NCBI GenBank assembly: GCA_937873715.1
Contig: CALMYJ010000003.1
Coordinates: forward strand, 310,001-374,000
DNA from: an uncultured Chitinophagaceae bacterium
GTDB taxonomy: Bacteria; Bacteroidota; Bacteroidia; Chitinophagales; Chitinophagaceae
DNA length: 64,000 nucleotides
Direction of reading: 5' to 3'
Positions 45,622-54,237 of the stretch are shown in pieces. The notes under the pieces are model-generated. The model was not told where the DNA came from and ran no database searches. It was given only the letters and a program-made list of their open reading frames with translations. How positions within the stretch are numbered: the stretch's first letter is position 1; every line of letters starts with the position of its first letter. The translations under genes and the position numbers were made by a program.

Positions 45622-46287
45622 ATGCTTACAGCCGAACTTATTAACAACACTATTCCCCGCCTGCAGCCGGCAGACAGTATTGCAAAAGCTTTGCAACTGA
45701 TTAACGATTATCGTATCACACACCTGCCTGTAGTAGCCGAGGAAAAATACCTTGGCCTTATTAGTGAAGATGATTTACTGGATGTGGAAGAAGAAGAGAA
45801 AGGCACTATACAGGGCATGGAACAACATTTTATCCGTGCAGCCGTAAAGGAAAACGAACACTTTTTAAATGCGGTAAATTTTAGCAACCTCCACGAAAGT
45901 ACCGTGGTGCCCATACTCAATGATGAAAATGAATTTATTGGTGTAATTACCGTACCAGATTTACTAAAAGCCCTCGGTGATTTTTCCGGCGCCAGCGAAA
46001 TTGGCGGCCTTATTGTAATGGAAATGGAACGCAGCCAGTTTGCACTTTCCGAAATCAGCCGCATTGTAGAAAGCAACGATGCTCATGTACTGCACCTCAA
46101 TACTACTACCGATGCCGTTACCGGTATGCTTACCGTAACCTTACACCTCAATAAAAAAGAAATCGCTGCTATTGTAGCTTCTTTTGAGAGGTATGAATAT
46201 GATGTGCTGTATTATTTTGGCGACGAAAAATTTGAAAACGAAATACACAACAATTACCGCCACCTGATGAACTACCTGGATATTTAG
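45622..46287 (+). CDS. CBS domain protein
   Basis: A 221-residue cytosolic protein. Two CBS motifs occupy residues ~10-130 (AKALQLINDYRITHLPVVAE, VPILNDENEFIGVITVPDLL). The C-terminal half is an ACT-like or regulatory region (MERSQFALSEISRIVESNDA). CBS pairs usually bind adenosine nucleotides. It heads the conserved order CBS - nadK - porG - uppS - bamA - ompH - ompH - murI, though an Omp85-like gene is placed between it and nadK. Confidence 0.9.
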   Translation: MLTAELINNTIPRLQPADSIAKALQLINDYRITHLPVVAEEKYLGLISEDDLLDVEEEEKGTIQGMEQHFIRAAVKENEHFLNAVNFSNLHESTVVPILNDENEFIGVITVPDLLKALGDFSGASEIGGLIVMEMERSQFALSEISRIVESNDAHVLHLNTTTDAVTGMLTVTLHLNKKEIAAIVASFERYEYDVLYYFGDEKFENEIHNNYRHLMNYLDI

Positions 46288-46366
46288 TATTCCGCTGCAG
46301 CTTCCCCTTTATTTACAGTAATATCTTTTATTTTTACCCGTTTTTATTTACAACCCCCATTGCTGA

Positions 46367-47818
46367 ATGGCATTTGTCAAAAAGATATTCCTGCTCTCCT
46401 TATTGTTTTTGTGTGCCTGTGCAGTAGCTGCGCAAAATACTGATGTTTCTACCAATGCGGCTGATAAGCTGATAGCCGCAGCCAGGGATTCATCGGCTAT
46501 GATATTGGTACAGCAGGTAAATATTGAAGGGAACAAGCGTACCAAAGATTTTATTATACTAAGGGAAGTGCATTTTAAAGCTGGCGACAGTATTGCCCTG
46601 CACCAGCTTAACCAGGAGTTGCAGCAGGCCAGGCAACAGGTGTACAATACCGGGCTTTTTAATGAGGTAACTGTAGATGTATCTGCTTTAAGCGAAAGCA
46701 ATATAGCTGTAAACATACACCTCAAAGAGCGCTGGTATATTTTTCCCATTTTAAAGTTTCAGCTTGTAGATAGAAATATCAACGAATGGATACAAAAATA
46801 TCACGCCGATCTTGGTCGAGTGGTGTACGGCGTTAAGTTTACTCATTATAATCTCAGCGGCCGCAGGGATTTGCTTCGTTTTACTTTTTTAAACGGCTTC
46901 ACACGCAACTATGCTTTAACATATATCAGGCCCATGAGCAACAAGCTGCTCACCAATGGCTTTTCGGCAGGCGTGGGCTATTTGCAAAACAAAGAGTTCA
47001 TTTATCAAACATCAGCAGATAACAAACCGGTTTTTTTTAATAACGGCGATTTTTCACGGCGGCAGGTATATGTAAACCTGGGATACACTATCCGAAAAAA
47101 CATTTTGGATGCACATACTTTTTCAGCAGGCTTTGTTCATGTTGAGCTTACCGATTCTATTGCCAGGCATCCATACAATCCTAATTATTTAAAAGACAGT
47201 GCCACTGCTCAAAACTATATAGACCTTGGCTACACCTACCAGTACACCAATGCCAATAATGCCACTTATCCTTTAAAAGGTGTGCTGGCCAATATTAAGG
47301 TGGTAAAGCGGGGCTTAGGCTTTAGCGGTGGTGTAAATATGATTTATGCCGAGGGGTTGTATGGAAGGTATTGGGATTTGAAAAACAACTGGTATGCCTC
47401 TGTTCAGCTATTGGGCAAAATAACACTGCCCTTCAACCAGCCTTATATCAACCAGCGTGCGCTGGGGTATAATGATATTAACCTGCGTGGCCTCGAACTA
47501 TATGTAGTAGATGGCGTAGCTTATGGCCTTTCCAGGTCAACCCTCAAACGCAAATTATTTACCCTGCGCCTGCCTTCGCCCATACGCTCCACTAAGTTTC
47601 CTAAAATACCATTTACCGTGTTTGCCAAAACATATACCGATTGGGGTTATGTATATAATAAAGCGGAGTACCGTACAAATTTAAACAACAAGATGCTGTA
47701 CAGTGGCGGTTTTGGTATTGATATACTTACCTTGTATGATATTAACCTGCGGTTAGAATACAGCTTTAATCAATTAGGTAAAAACGGGTTATTTTTACAG
47801 GCACAAAGTGGTTTGTGA
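46367..47818 (+). CDS. Omp85-like outer-membrane protein (POTRA plus beta-barrel)
   Basis: A 483-residue outer-membrane protein. Residues 1-22 are a signal peptide (LLSLLFLCACAVAAQ). Residues ~45-120 form one POTRA-like domain (ILVQQVNIEGNKRTKDFIIL, NTGLFNEVTVDVSALSES). The remainder is a beta-barrel with alternating aromatic strands (ALTYIRPMSNKLLTNGFSAG, LRLEYSFNQLGKNGLFLQAQ). With only one POTRA it is smaller than BamA or TamA and may be a BamA-like assembly or secretion factor; the role is unknown. It stands between the CBS gene and nadK. Confidence 0.85.
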   Translation: MAFVKKIFLLSLLFLCACAVAAQNTDVSTNAADKLIAAARDSSAMILVQQVNIEGNKRTKDFIILREVHFKAGDSIALHQLNQELQQARQQVYNTGLFNEVTVDVSALSESNIAVNIHLKERWYIFPILKFQLVDRNINEWIQKYHADLGRVVYGVKFTHYNLSGRRDLLRFTFLNGFTRNYALTYIRPMSNKLLTNGFSAGVGYLQNKEFIYQTSADNKPVFFNNGDFSRRQVYVNLGYTIRKNILDAHTFSAGFVHVELTDSIARHPYNPNYLKDSATAQNYIDLGYTYQYTNANNATYPLKGVLANIKVVKRGLGFSGGVNMIYAEGLYGRYWDLKNNWYASVQLLGKITLPFNQPYINQRALGYNDINLRGLELYVVDGVAYGLSRSTLKRKLFTLRLPSPIRSTKFPKIPFTVFAKTYTDWGYVYNKAEYRTNLNNKMLYSGGFGIDILTLYDINLRLEYSFNQLGKNGLFLQAQSGL

Positions 47819-47900
47819 TAGCAAGATGAACCAAAAGCATATAATTAATTATTAACTAAATCAAGCGCCGGCGCCATGCGGTGCAACCTGGAGGGGCTTA

Positions 47901-48779
47901 ATGAAAATAGCCATATACAGCCGCGGTATCGAAAACAACCAGCTAAAAGATATGCAGTCTTTTTTGGAAGAACTGTATGCCAATAAGGTAGAGCCTGTTT
48001 TTTTCCAGGATTTTTTTAACCAGTTTTATTCTGCCGTTACTATTAAAGGCAAATACTCCACTTTTAGCAAAGCGGCAGAACTTAATAATAATATTGACTG
48101 CCTGATTAGCCTGGGCGGCGATGGCACCCTGCTTGATACCGTAACTATGGTACAGGACAAAGGGATTCCAGTACTGGGTATCAATTACGGCAGACTTGGC
48201 TTTTTGGCTAATATCGGCAGGGAAGAGTTGCACTCGGCAATAACAGCACTGGTAGAGCGTACTTATGTGATAGAAAAAAGAACACTGCTGCACCTGGATG
48301 CCGATATTCCCATCTTTGATAATATACCAATAGCACTGAACGAATTTACCCTGCAAAAAAAAGACTCTTCTTCCATGATAAAAATTCACACCTACCTGAA
48401 TGGTGAATTTTTAAATACATATTGGGCAGATGGCTTGATAGTGGCTACGCCAACAGGCTCTACCGCCTACTCACTCAGTTGTAACGGTCCAATTGTATTT
48501 CCGGAAAGCGGTAGTTTTGTTATCACGCCGGTGGCGCCCCATAATCTCAATATCAGGCCCATCATTGTGCCCGATGATAATATTATTTCTTTTGAAGTGG
48601 AAGGCCGTACCGATACTTTTATCTGTACCCTGGATAGCCGCCGGGTGGTAGTACCCAAAGAAGCCCAGCTTGCAGTGAAAAAAGAAAAATTCCAGATAAA
48701 ACTTATCCGGCTTAATGAAAATAATTTTTTGCAAACACTCCGTACCAAATTATCCTGGGGGCTTGATGCAAGAAATTAA
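47901..48779 (+). CDS. nadK: NAD kinase
   Basis: Makes NADP from NAD and ATP. The signature GGDGT is in LISLGGDGTLLDT. Others are the NE/D motif ALNEFTLQKKDSS and the glycine-rich TPTGSTAYSLS. Length (292 aa) is typical. It starts at ATG 47901 after a leader containing GGAGGGG. It belongs to the conserved envelope block and precedes porG. Confidence 0.97.
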   Translation: MKIAIYSRGIENNQLKDMQSFLEELYANKVEPVFFQDFFNQFYSAVTIKGKYSTFSKAAELNNNIDCLISLGGDGTLLDTVTMVQDKGIPVLGINYGRLGFLANIGREELHSAITALVERTYVIEKRTLLHLDADIPIFDNIPIALNEFTLQKKDSSSMIKIHTYLNGEFLNTYWADGLIVATPTGSTAYSLSCNGPIVFPESGSFVITPVAPHNLNIRPIIVPDDNIISFEVEGRTDTFICTLDSRRVVVPKEAQLAVKKEKFQIKLIRLNENNFLQTLRTKLSWGLDARN

Positions 48780-48876
48780 AAATGGCCACATTATATAAAA
48801 GTTAAAGTACTTGCTGGTACCAGTTGTGGAACAGTTTGTAAAAAATTATCACAAACAAATAGTTATTTTGCATATT

Positions 48877-49743
48877 ATGAAAATATCACTGCTTGTTGTT
48901 TCCTGCCTGGTAGTGCTGGCGTTGCCGGCAAAAGCCCAATATGCATCTGAGGCTTATGAACTCAATGGCGAATATGGCGTTACCATTGGAGCAGCCCATT
49001 ATTTTGGCGACCTTAACACGAGGGCAAAAATCAACAGGCTTAAACCGGCTATTGGTGTTTTTTTTCGTAAACAGTTTAACAACTACCTTGGCATTAGGAT
49101 AGCAGGCCACTATGCACAAGTTGGCTATAGCGATACTTACAGTAAAAATGATTTTCAAAAAGCCCGTAACCTGAGCTTCAACTCCGATATCTATGAGTTC
49201 TCGGTAAGCGGTGATTTTAATTTTTTCAAATTTATCCCGGGCAATCCCAACTATGGGTTTACCCCTTATATCACCCTTGGCCTTGGCATATTCAGCTACA
49301 ATCCTTATGCATATTTGGATAATCAAAAAATTTACCTGCGCCCACTTGGCACCGAAGGACAAAATATTGGCTACGAAGACCCCATTACCGGCAAAAAAAG
49401 AAAACCATACGGCAGCATGTCAGTATGTGTGCCATTGGGTATTGGCTTAAAATATAATGTAAACGATCAGTTCAGCTTTTTCGTTCAGGCGGCTCAGCGC
49501 CTTACTTTTACCGACTACCTCGATGATGTAAGCACCACCTACATCGGCAGCGATAAATTTTTAAACAACAGTGGCCAGCTTACCACTGCCGGTATACTGC
49601 AGGACAGGAGTTACGAAAAAGGCCAGATTATTGGTGTGGAAGGCCGCCAGCGTGGCTGGAGCAAACAAAAAGACCAGTATATGATTGTAGAAATTGGCTT
49701 TTCGTTTGCCATCAGCAGCTACAACTGTCCATCTACCAACTGA
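48877..49743 (+). CDS. porG: PorG-like outer-membrane beta-barrel protein (DUF6089), type IX secretion
   Basis: A 288-residue outer-membrane barrel. ATG 48877 begins the signal peptide (ISLLVVSCLVVLALPAKAQ); the longer upstream frame from 48811 is not a signal sequence. The family is characterised by YGVTIGAAHYFGDLNTRA near the start and paired aromatic barrel strands to the end (MIVEIGFSFAIS). PorG is required for type IX secretion in Porphyromonas; assignment here is by family and by its place between nadK and uppS. A weak hairpin follows the stop. Confidence 0.85.
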   Translation: MKISLLVVSCLVVLALPAKAQYASEAYELNGEYGVTIGAAHYFGDLNTRAKINRLKPAIGVFFRKQFNNYLGIRIAGHYAQVGYSDTYSKNDFQKARNLSFNSDIYEFSVSGDFNFFKFIPGNPNYGFTPYITLGLGIFSYNPYAYLDNQKIYLRPLGTEGQNIGYEDPITGKKRKPYGSMSVCVPLGIGLKYNVNDQFSFFVQAAQRLTFTDYLDDVSTTYIGSDKFLNNSGQLTTAGILQDRSYEKGQIIGVEGRQRGWSKQKDQYMIVEIGFSFAISSYNCPSTN

Positions 49744-50150
49744 TACATTTGTTCCCCAAAAATAAATAGCAGTAAAGCCGGTATAATCCTTCCAGGGAGA
49801 TAAAGCGTTTGGGATAGTTCCCTGTTTTTGAAAAATAATTTGAAGGATAAAATTTCAACCGTGGGCAGGAGCGATAAATTTTTATAAAGCGGAATCGCTG
49901 ATAAAGCTTTTAGAATATTCACATGCCGGTATTTAAGTTAACAGCAACACCTTGTTACGTATAGCCGTGACAGATATGTAGTTATAAACCATCCGAATTT
50001 TTTATTTTTTTCTCTCAGCTATTTTCCCTTATTTTACCCATCAGTTCGAAAATAATTCAACTGCATCCGTACCCACCAAAGTCTAACGCCGTACAAATCC
50101 CAATTTTTCCCGTGTAGAAACCATAGTGATTTTCAATTAATTCATCACTC
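49744..50150 (+). other. Intergenic region between porG and the DUF4838 gene
   Basis: A 407-base non-coding stretch. A weak terminator-like hairpin lies at 49793-49829 (CAGGGA / TCCCTG with a 20-base loop, then TTTTT). The rest is AT-rich with stop codons in all frames, no obvious TAnnTTTG box near the downstream ATG and no repeat. The length is unusual for this otherwise compact block and fits an insertion boundary. Confidence 0.5.
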
Positions 50151-53100
50151 ATGGTATTCGTACGCTACTGTTTACTTACAGCGGCAGGGCTATGTTGTAT
50201 GCTGCAGAGCAATAGCCAAACCGTGTATTACCCGGCACAGGCATCCAGCCTGCTTAAAGCCACAGCGGCTGATATGGCCATGCTGTTGCAAAAAGCAGTG
50301 CAGGGCAGCAGCTTTAGCACCCAGGCTTACTCAGTAATGGCAAGGCCGCAATCCGGTATTGTATTGCTGTACGATAGTACCTTAAGTACAGGCCAGCACT
50401 GTATGGTTAAAAGCGATGGCGCCGGAATTATCAGCTTTGCCGCAGCAGAAGATAATGGCCTGCACTACGGCGTATACCAATACCTTAAAAAGCTGGGCTT
50501 TATTTTTTACCTGCCCGGCAATATTTGGGAGCATATTCCAGCTTTATCGTCGGCCTTTGTACAAATTGATACCACTTACCAAAGCAGTTATAAATACAAT
50601 ACCTGGTTCATTAGTGGTGGACACAATCGCTGGGTAATGGATAATGATAACAGTTATTACTGGGATACTTATTTTGGTAAAAACGGGCACCAGTGGGCTT
50701 TATACCAGCGCCGCAATGGCACCACCGGGGCTTACCGCTACAATGGACACCGTGGCGATATGATGAGTGGCGCTTATTTAGAAACGTTGAAAAATAATCC
50801 CTGCTATGTAGCACCCTACAATGGATCGAGGGAAGCCACGGTACAATCGGTGCCGGATATACGCAATATCAGCGCCATGCAGCAATGGCAATTAGCTATT
50901 GAACAGGCATATACAAAAACAAAAAACACCATACTCGGTAACAAAACCCTTTACCCTAACCTGGCCAACAACTTCAGCTACAATCATGCCAATATTGGCA
51001 TTGAAGTGCCCGATGGTGCACACTGGGCCAACAGTAACGACAACAGTGGCTGCACAACTGGTAACCTGCTTAGCGAAAGCGACCAGCATTTTACACTGGC
51101 AAACTACACTGCCCAAAAAATTAATCTAACGTACCCGGGCATACGCTTTCAGGCTTATGCGTATGATGGTCATGCCAATACTCCTTCGGAAAATATAACC
51201 ATCAACCCCAATATCGATATACAAGTGGTTCCTACTGCTTTTCAGCAGGAGTTAAGCCCGGTAGGGCTGATGAGCCGCTGGTACAGGCGCTACGCTAATA
51301 TATCAGAGTATCATTACCTTAATCTGCCGCAATGGAGCGGCGAAACACCAGCTTTTTTTTTAGAAGACATGAAAGCAACGCTGCAGCGTATAAAAAATCA
51401 TAAATCCCAGGGTATTGTATGGGAAATTTCTCCGGCCAAATTTGCGAGCCTGCCCTATCTTTTTGCATTCAATACAGCATTAACTGAGGGAAAAACGATT
51501 GACAATACCTTACAGGAGTTTTGCAATAACCTATTTGGCAAAGCTGCCAGCACTATTTTCACCCTGCTGCAACACTGGAGCGATGACAAAACGGTAATGT
51601 TAAATCATGGCATACAGGACAATAAGTACAAATTGCCCTTGTATTTCGAATTGCTGCAGCAGGCCACACAACAGGCAGCAACAGAGCCTGCCCTGGTACA
51701 GGCAAGACTGCTGGAGCTGAAAGCCTACCTGCACTATATGCAGTTATATTATAACTGGGCTTTCGACCAGGAACCTGCGGCGCAAAAAGCGGATAAAGCC
51801 GCCGCATTGTGTATATACCTGGCACGGATACACGATTTGCAAATTGTAAACAGTTACTTTCTGATAGTCGATTTGGTTAACCGTAATAAAAACGTACCCG
51901 GGTTTTATGAATTATACAACACGACTAACGGTAAAGCCTACCTGGGCGGCAGCCTGCCAAAGCTAACAGCACGGGAAATTGACGACAATTTTTCGGCAGA
52001 TATTGCACAACAAAAAAACCTTGTACAGCAGTACAGGTTTGAAGATGTGCATACCATAAAAAAACATTTTGCTGAAAACAACCTGCAGCCTTTAGACAGT
52101 ATCAAAATCTTCATCAATTATACCCACGCCAAAGACTATGCTGCAAAAGCAGAGTTTTATATACTGGCCGAAAAGCCCGGCAGCTTTACCATACAGTACA
52201 GCCCTTACTTTAATATGCCCGGCAAAGGATATATTAATTTTACTACCGAAAAAACCGGGGAAAGTGGATACGTAACCACCGATTACAGCATCAACCATAC
52301 CGCATCAAAAGGGTTGCTGCAATGTACCATTCCTGAAGCAGGATTGTATAAGCTTACGGTATCATCCAAATACCAATCAGCAATGGATTTGGTTATTGGC
52401 ACAAGCGGCAATTATTTTTTAAAAAACGGTCCTTTTGCCGGCAACACTACCGAAAACTACCGCAAGCAAATAGAAAGTCTTCCCGGCTATTTTTACATAC
52501 CCGAGGGTGTTAGTAAAGTGTTTTTCAGCCTCAATAATTCTAACCCGGGCGGCGCTGCATTTGCCTCCCCCACAGCTATAAATAACGCCTTTGCCTTTAA
52601 AGATAACCTGGGCAATACCGTAGTGGCAAAGCTGGTTTCCTCAGCCGACTCGGCATTGTTTTACCTGGAAATACCAACAGGCAGCAGCGGCAGTTTTTGG
52701 CGCTATAGTAAAATGGAGCAATACCGGCTCACTTTTGCCAACATCAGCAACATACACTGGTATGCCAGCCCAATGCCCTGCAGTCCTGCAAGCTTTAGTA
52801 TTACCCTTACTCAAAGCAATGCCGGTTGCATCATAAAATTAAAAGCAGATGCCAGCGTGAGCACTCCTTACTGGAAAATAACCGGGCCACAGGGCACACA
52901 ATATTTTCAGCAAACCGCACCGCTTGAATTGCCCGCCGATGCAGCACCAACTACTACTATTACCCTATATGGTAATGCCGTGTGCCCCGTTACCAAAATA
53001 TTAAAAAACGAAGCCGAGTACCTGCAGCAGTTGCAACTATGCACCAGTGCTGCTCCCACAAGCCCTAACCTGCAGCCTGTACTTTACCCCAATCCCGGGA

Positions 53101-53297
53101 AAGGATTATACAATTGTATGCTTTCAGGCCAGGCCGTTACTGCCGGAGAAATAACCATCTATAATACCAGTGGGGGTGCCGTTGCCCGTTTTGCCAACAC
53201 CAGCCAGTTTAATATCAGCCATCTGCCCGGCGGTATGTATTTTTACCAGCTTGTGATTAAAGGCGCTCCTCACAGGGGGCGGCTGGTAAAACAGTAG
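50151..53297 (+). CDS. DUF4838 secreted protein with T9SS sorting domain
   Basis: A 1048-residue secreted protein. Residues 1-22 are a signal peptide. Residues ~23-150 resemble the N-terminal domain of glycoside hydrolase families (FAAAEDNGLHYGVYQYLKKL), and ~200-560 are the DUF4838 catalytic-like region (FEL-type motifs, HYLNLPQWSGETPAFFLEDM). A beta-rich region follows. The last ~75 residues are a type A T9SS sorting domain (VLYPNPGKG, TIYNTSGG, LPGGMYFYQL). It is probably displayed or released and acts on glycans, substrate unknown. It interrupts porG-uppS in the conserved block. Confidence 0.85.
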   Translation: MVFVRYCLLTAAGLCCMLQSNSQTVYYPAQASSLLKATAADMAMLLQKAVQGSSFSTQAYSVMARPQSGIVLLYDSTLSTGQHCMVKSDGAGIISFAAAEDNGLHYGVYQYLKKLGFIFYLPGNIWEHIPALSSAFVQIDTTYQSSYKYNTWFISGGHNRWVMDNDNSYYWDTYFGKNGHQWALYQRRNGTTGAYRYNGHRGDMMSGAYLETLKNNPCYVAPYNGSREATVQSVPDIRNISAMQQWQLAIEQAYTKTKNTILGNKTLYPNLANNFSYNHANIGIEVPDGAHWANSNDNSGCTTGNLLSESDQHFTLANYTAQKINLTYPGIRFQAYAYDGHANTPSENITINPNIDIQVVPTAFQQELSPVGLMSRWYRRYANISEYHYLNLPQWSGETPAFFLEDMKATLQRIKNHKSQGIVWEISPAKFASLPYLFAFNTALTEGKTIDNTLQEFCNNLFGKAASTIFTLLQHWSDDKTVMLNHGIQDNKYKLPLYFELLQQATQQAATEPALVQARLLELKAYLHYMQLYYNWAFDQEPAAQKADKAAALCIYLARIHDLQIVNSYFLIVDLVNRNKNVPGFYELYNTTNGKAYLGGSLPKLTAREIDDNFSADIAQQKNLVQQYRFEDVHTIKKHFAENNLQPLDSIKIFINYTHAKDYAAKAEFYILAEKPGSFTIQYSPYFNMPGKGYINFTTEKTGESGYVTTDYSINHTASKGLLQCTIPEAGLYKLTVSSKYQSAMDLVIGTSGNYFLKNGPFAGNTTENYRKQIESLPGYFYIPEGVSKVFFSLNNSNPGGAAFASPTAINNAFAFKDNLGNTVVAKLVSSADSALFYLEIPTGSSGSFWRYSKMEQYRLTFANISNIHWYASPMPCSPASFSITLTQSNAGCIIKLKADASVSTPYWKITGPQGTQYFQQTAPLELPADAAPTTTITLYGNAVCPVTKILKNEAEYLQQLQLCTSAAPTSPNLQPVLYPNPGKGLYNCMLSGQAVTAGEITIYNTSGGAVARFANTSQFNISHLPGGMYFYQLVIKGAPHRGRLVKQ

Positions 53298-53331
53298 CCT
53301 GCCTCAAATGCTTATTCCAGCTAAATTTCAT

Positions 53332-53339
53332 TACTTTTG
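53332..53339 (+). promoter_or_regulatory. -7 box of uppS
   Basis: TACTTTTG, a perfect TAnnTTTG match, 45 bases before the uppS ATG. It overlaps the first possible TTG codon of the frame and so rules out that codon as the start. Confidence 0.5.
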
Positions 53340-53384
53340 CTGCCCTTGCGGGGAGAGTATCCTTGTAATTCACTATATCGTAAC

Positions 53385-54137
53385 ATGAGCCTTAAAGACA
53401 ATATAGATATGACCCGGCTGCCCCGGCATATTGCCATCATCATGGATGGCAATGGCAGGTGGGCACAGGAAAAAGGTGAAGACCGGCTTTTTGGCCATTT
53501 ACACGGCGTGGAAAGTGTACGCAATATTGTGGAAGGCGCAGCAGAATTGGGTATCGGGTACCTTACCTTATATGCTTTCAGCACCGAAAACTGGGACAGG
53601 CCGGCTTACGAAGTAACCGGGTTAATGGAATTATTGGTAGATACCATCCGAAAAGAAGTACCCACCCTCAACAAAAATAATATCAGGCTGCATGTTATTG
53701 GGGCTTTGGATATGTTGCCCACCCCGGCTAAAACAGCTTTACAGGAAGCACTGGACGAAACCAGCACTAACAATGGCCTTAACCTGGTAATGGCACTTAG
53801 CTACAGTAGCCGTTGGGAGTTGGTGAATGCTGTAAAAAATATTGCAGCAGATGTAAAAGCCGGTAAGCTGGAGCCCGAAGCGGTGAACCAGGAAACCCTT
53901 CAACAATATTTAGCCACCAGCAATTTTCCCGACCCCGAACTGATGATACGAACCAGCGGTGAATACAGGATCAGTAATTTTTTACTATACCAACTGGCTT
54001 ACGCCGAATTGTATTTTACCAGCACCCGCTGGCCCGATTTTAGAAAAGAGCACCTGTACGAAGCCATCCTCGACTTTCAACAACGGGAACGCCGCTTTGG
54101 GAAAACAAGCCAGCAACTAATAGAGGAATCACCCTAA
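53385..54137 (+). CDS. uppS: Isoprenyl transferase (undecaprenyl diphosphate synthase)
   Basis: Makes the C55 carrier lipid for peptidoglycan and surface glycans by adding isoprene units to farnesyl diphosphate. The catalytic loop is IAIIMDGNGRWAQEKGEDRL with the key Asp. GVESVRNIVEGAAELGIGYL, TLYAFSTENWDRP and DPELMIRTSGEYRISNFL follow. Length from ATG 53385 is 250 aa, the normal size. It precedes bamA. Confidence 0.97.
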   Translation: MSLKDNIDMTRLPRHIAIIMDGNGRWAQEKGEDRLFGHLHGVESVRNIVEGAAELGIGYLTLYAFSTENWDRPAYEVTGLMELLVDTIRKEVPTLNKNNIRLHVIGALDMLPTPAKTALQEALDETSTNNGLNLVMALSYSSRWELVNAVKNIAADVKAGKLEPEAVNQETLQQYLATSNFPDPELMIRTSGEYRISNFLLYQLAYAELYFTSTRWPDFRKEHLYEAILDFQQRERRFGKTSQQLIEESP

Positions 54138-54189
54138 AACACAGCATGGAAGCCACTTTCGGCCAATAACACAGCGGATGTTTAACAAA

Positions 54190-54197
54190 TACTTTTG
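54190..54197 (+). promoter_or_regulatory. -7 box of bamA
   Basis: TACTTTTG, a perfect TAnnTTTG match, 40 bases before the bamA ATG. Confidence 0.45.
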
Positions 54198-54237
54198 ATT
54201 AATGCAAGTAATTTGCTCCCCGTAAATAAAACAATTA

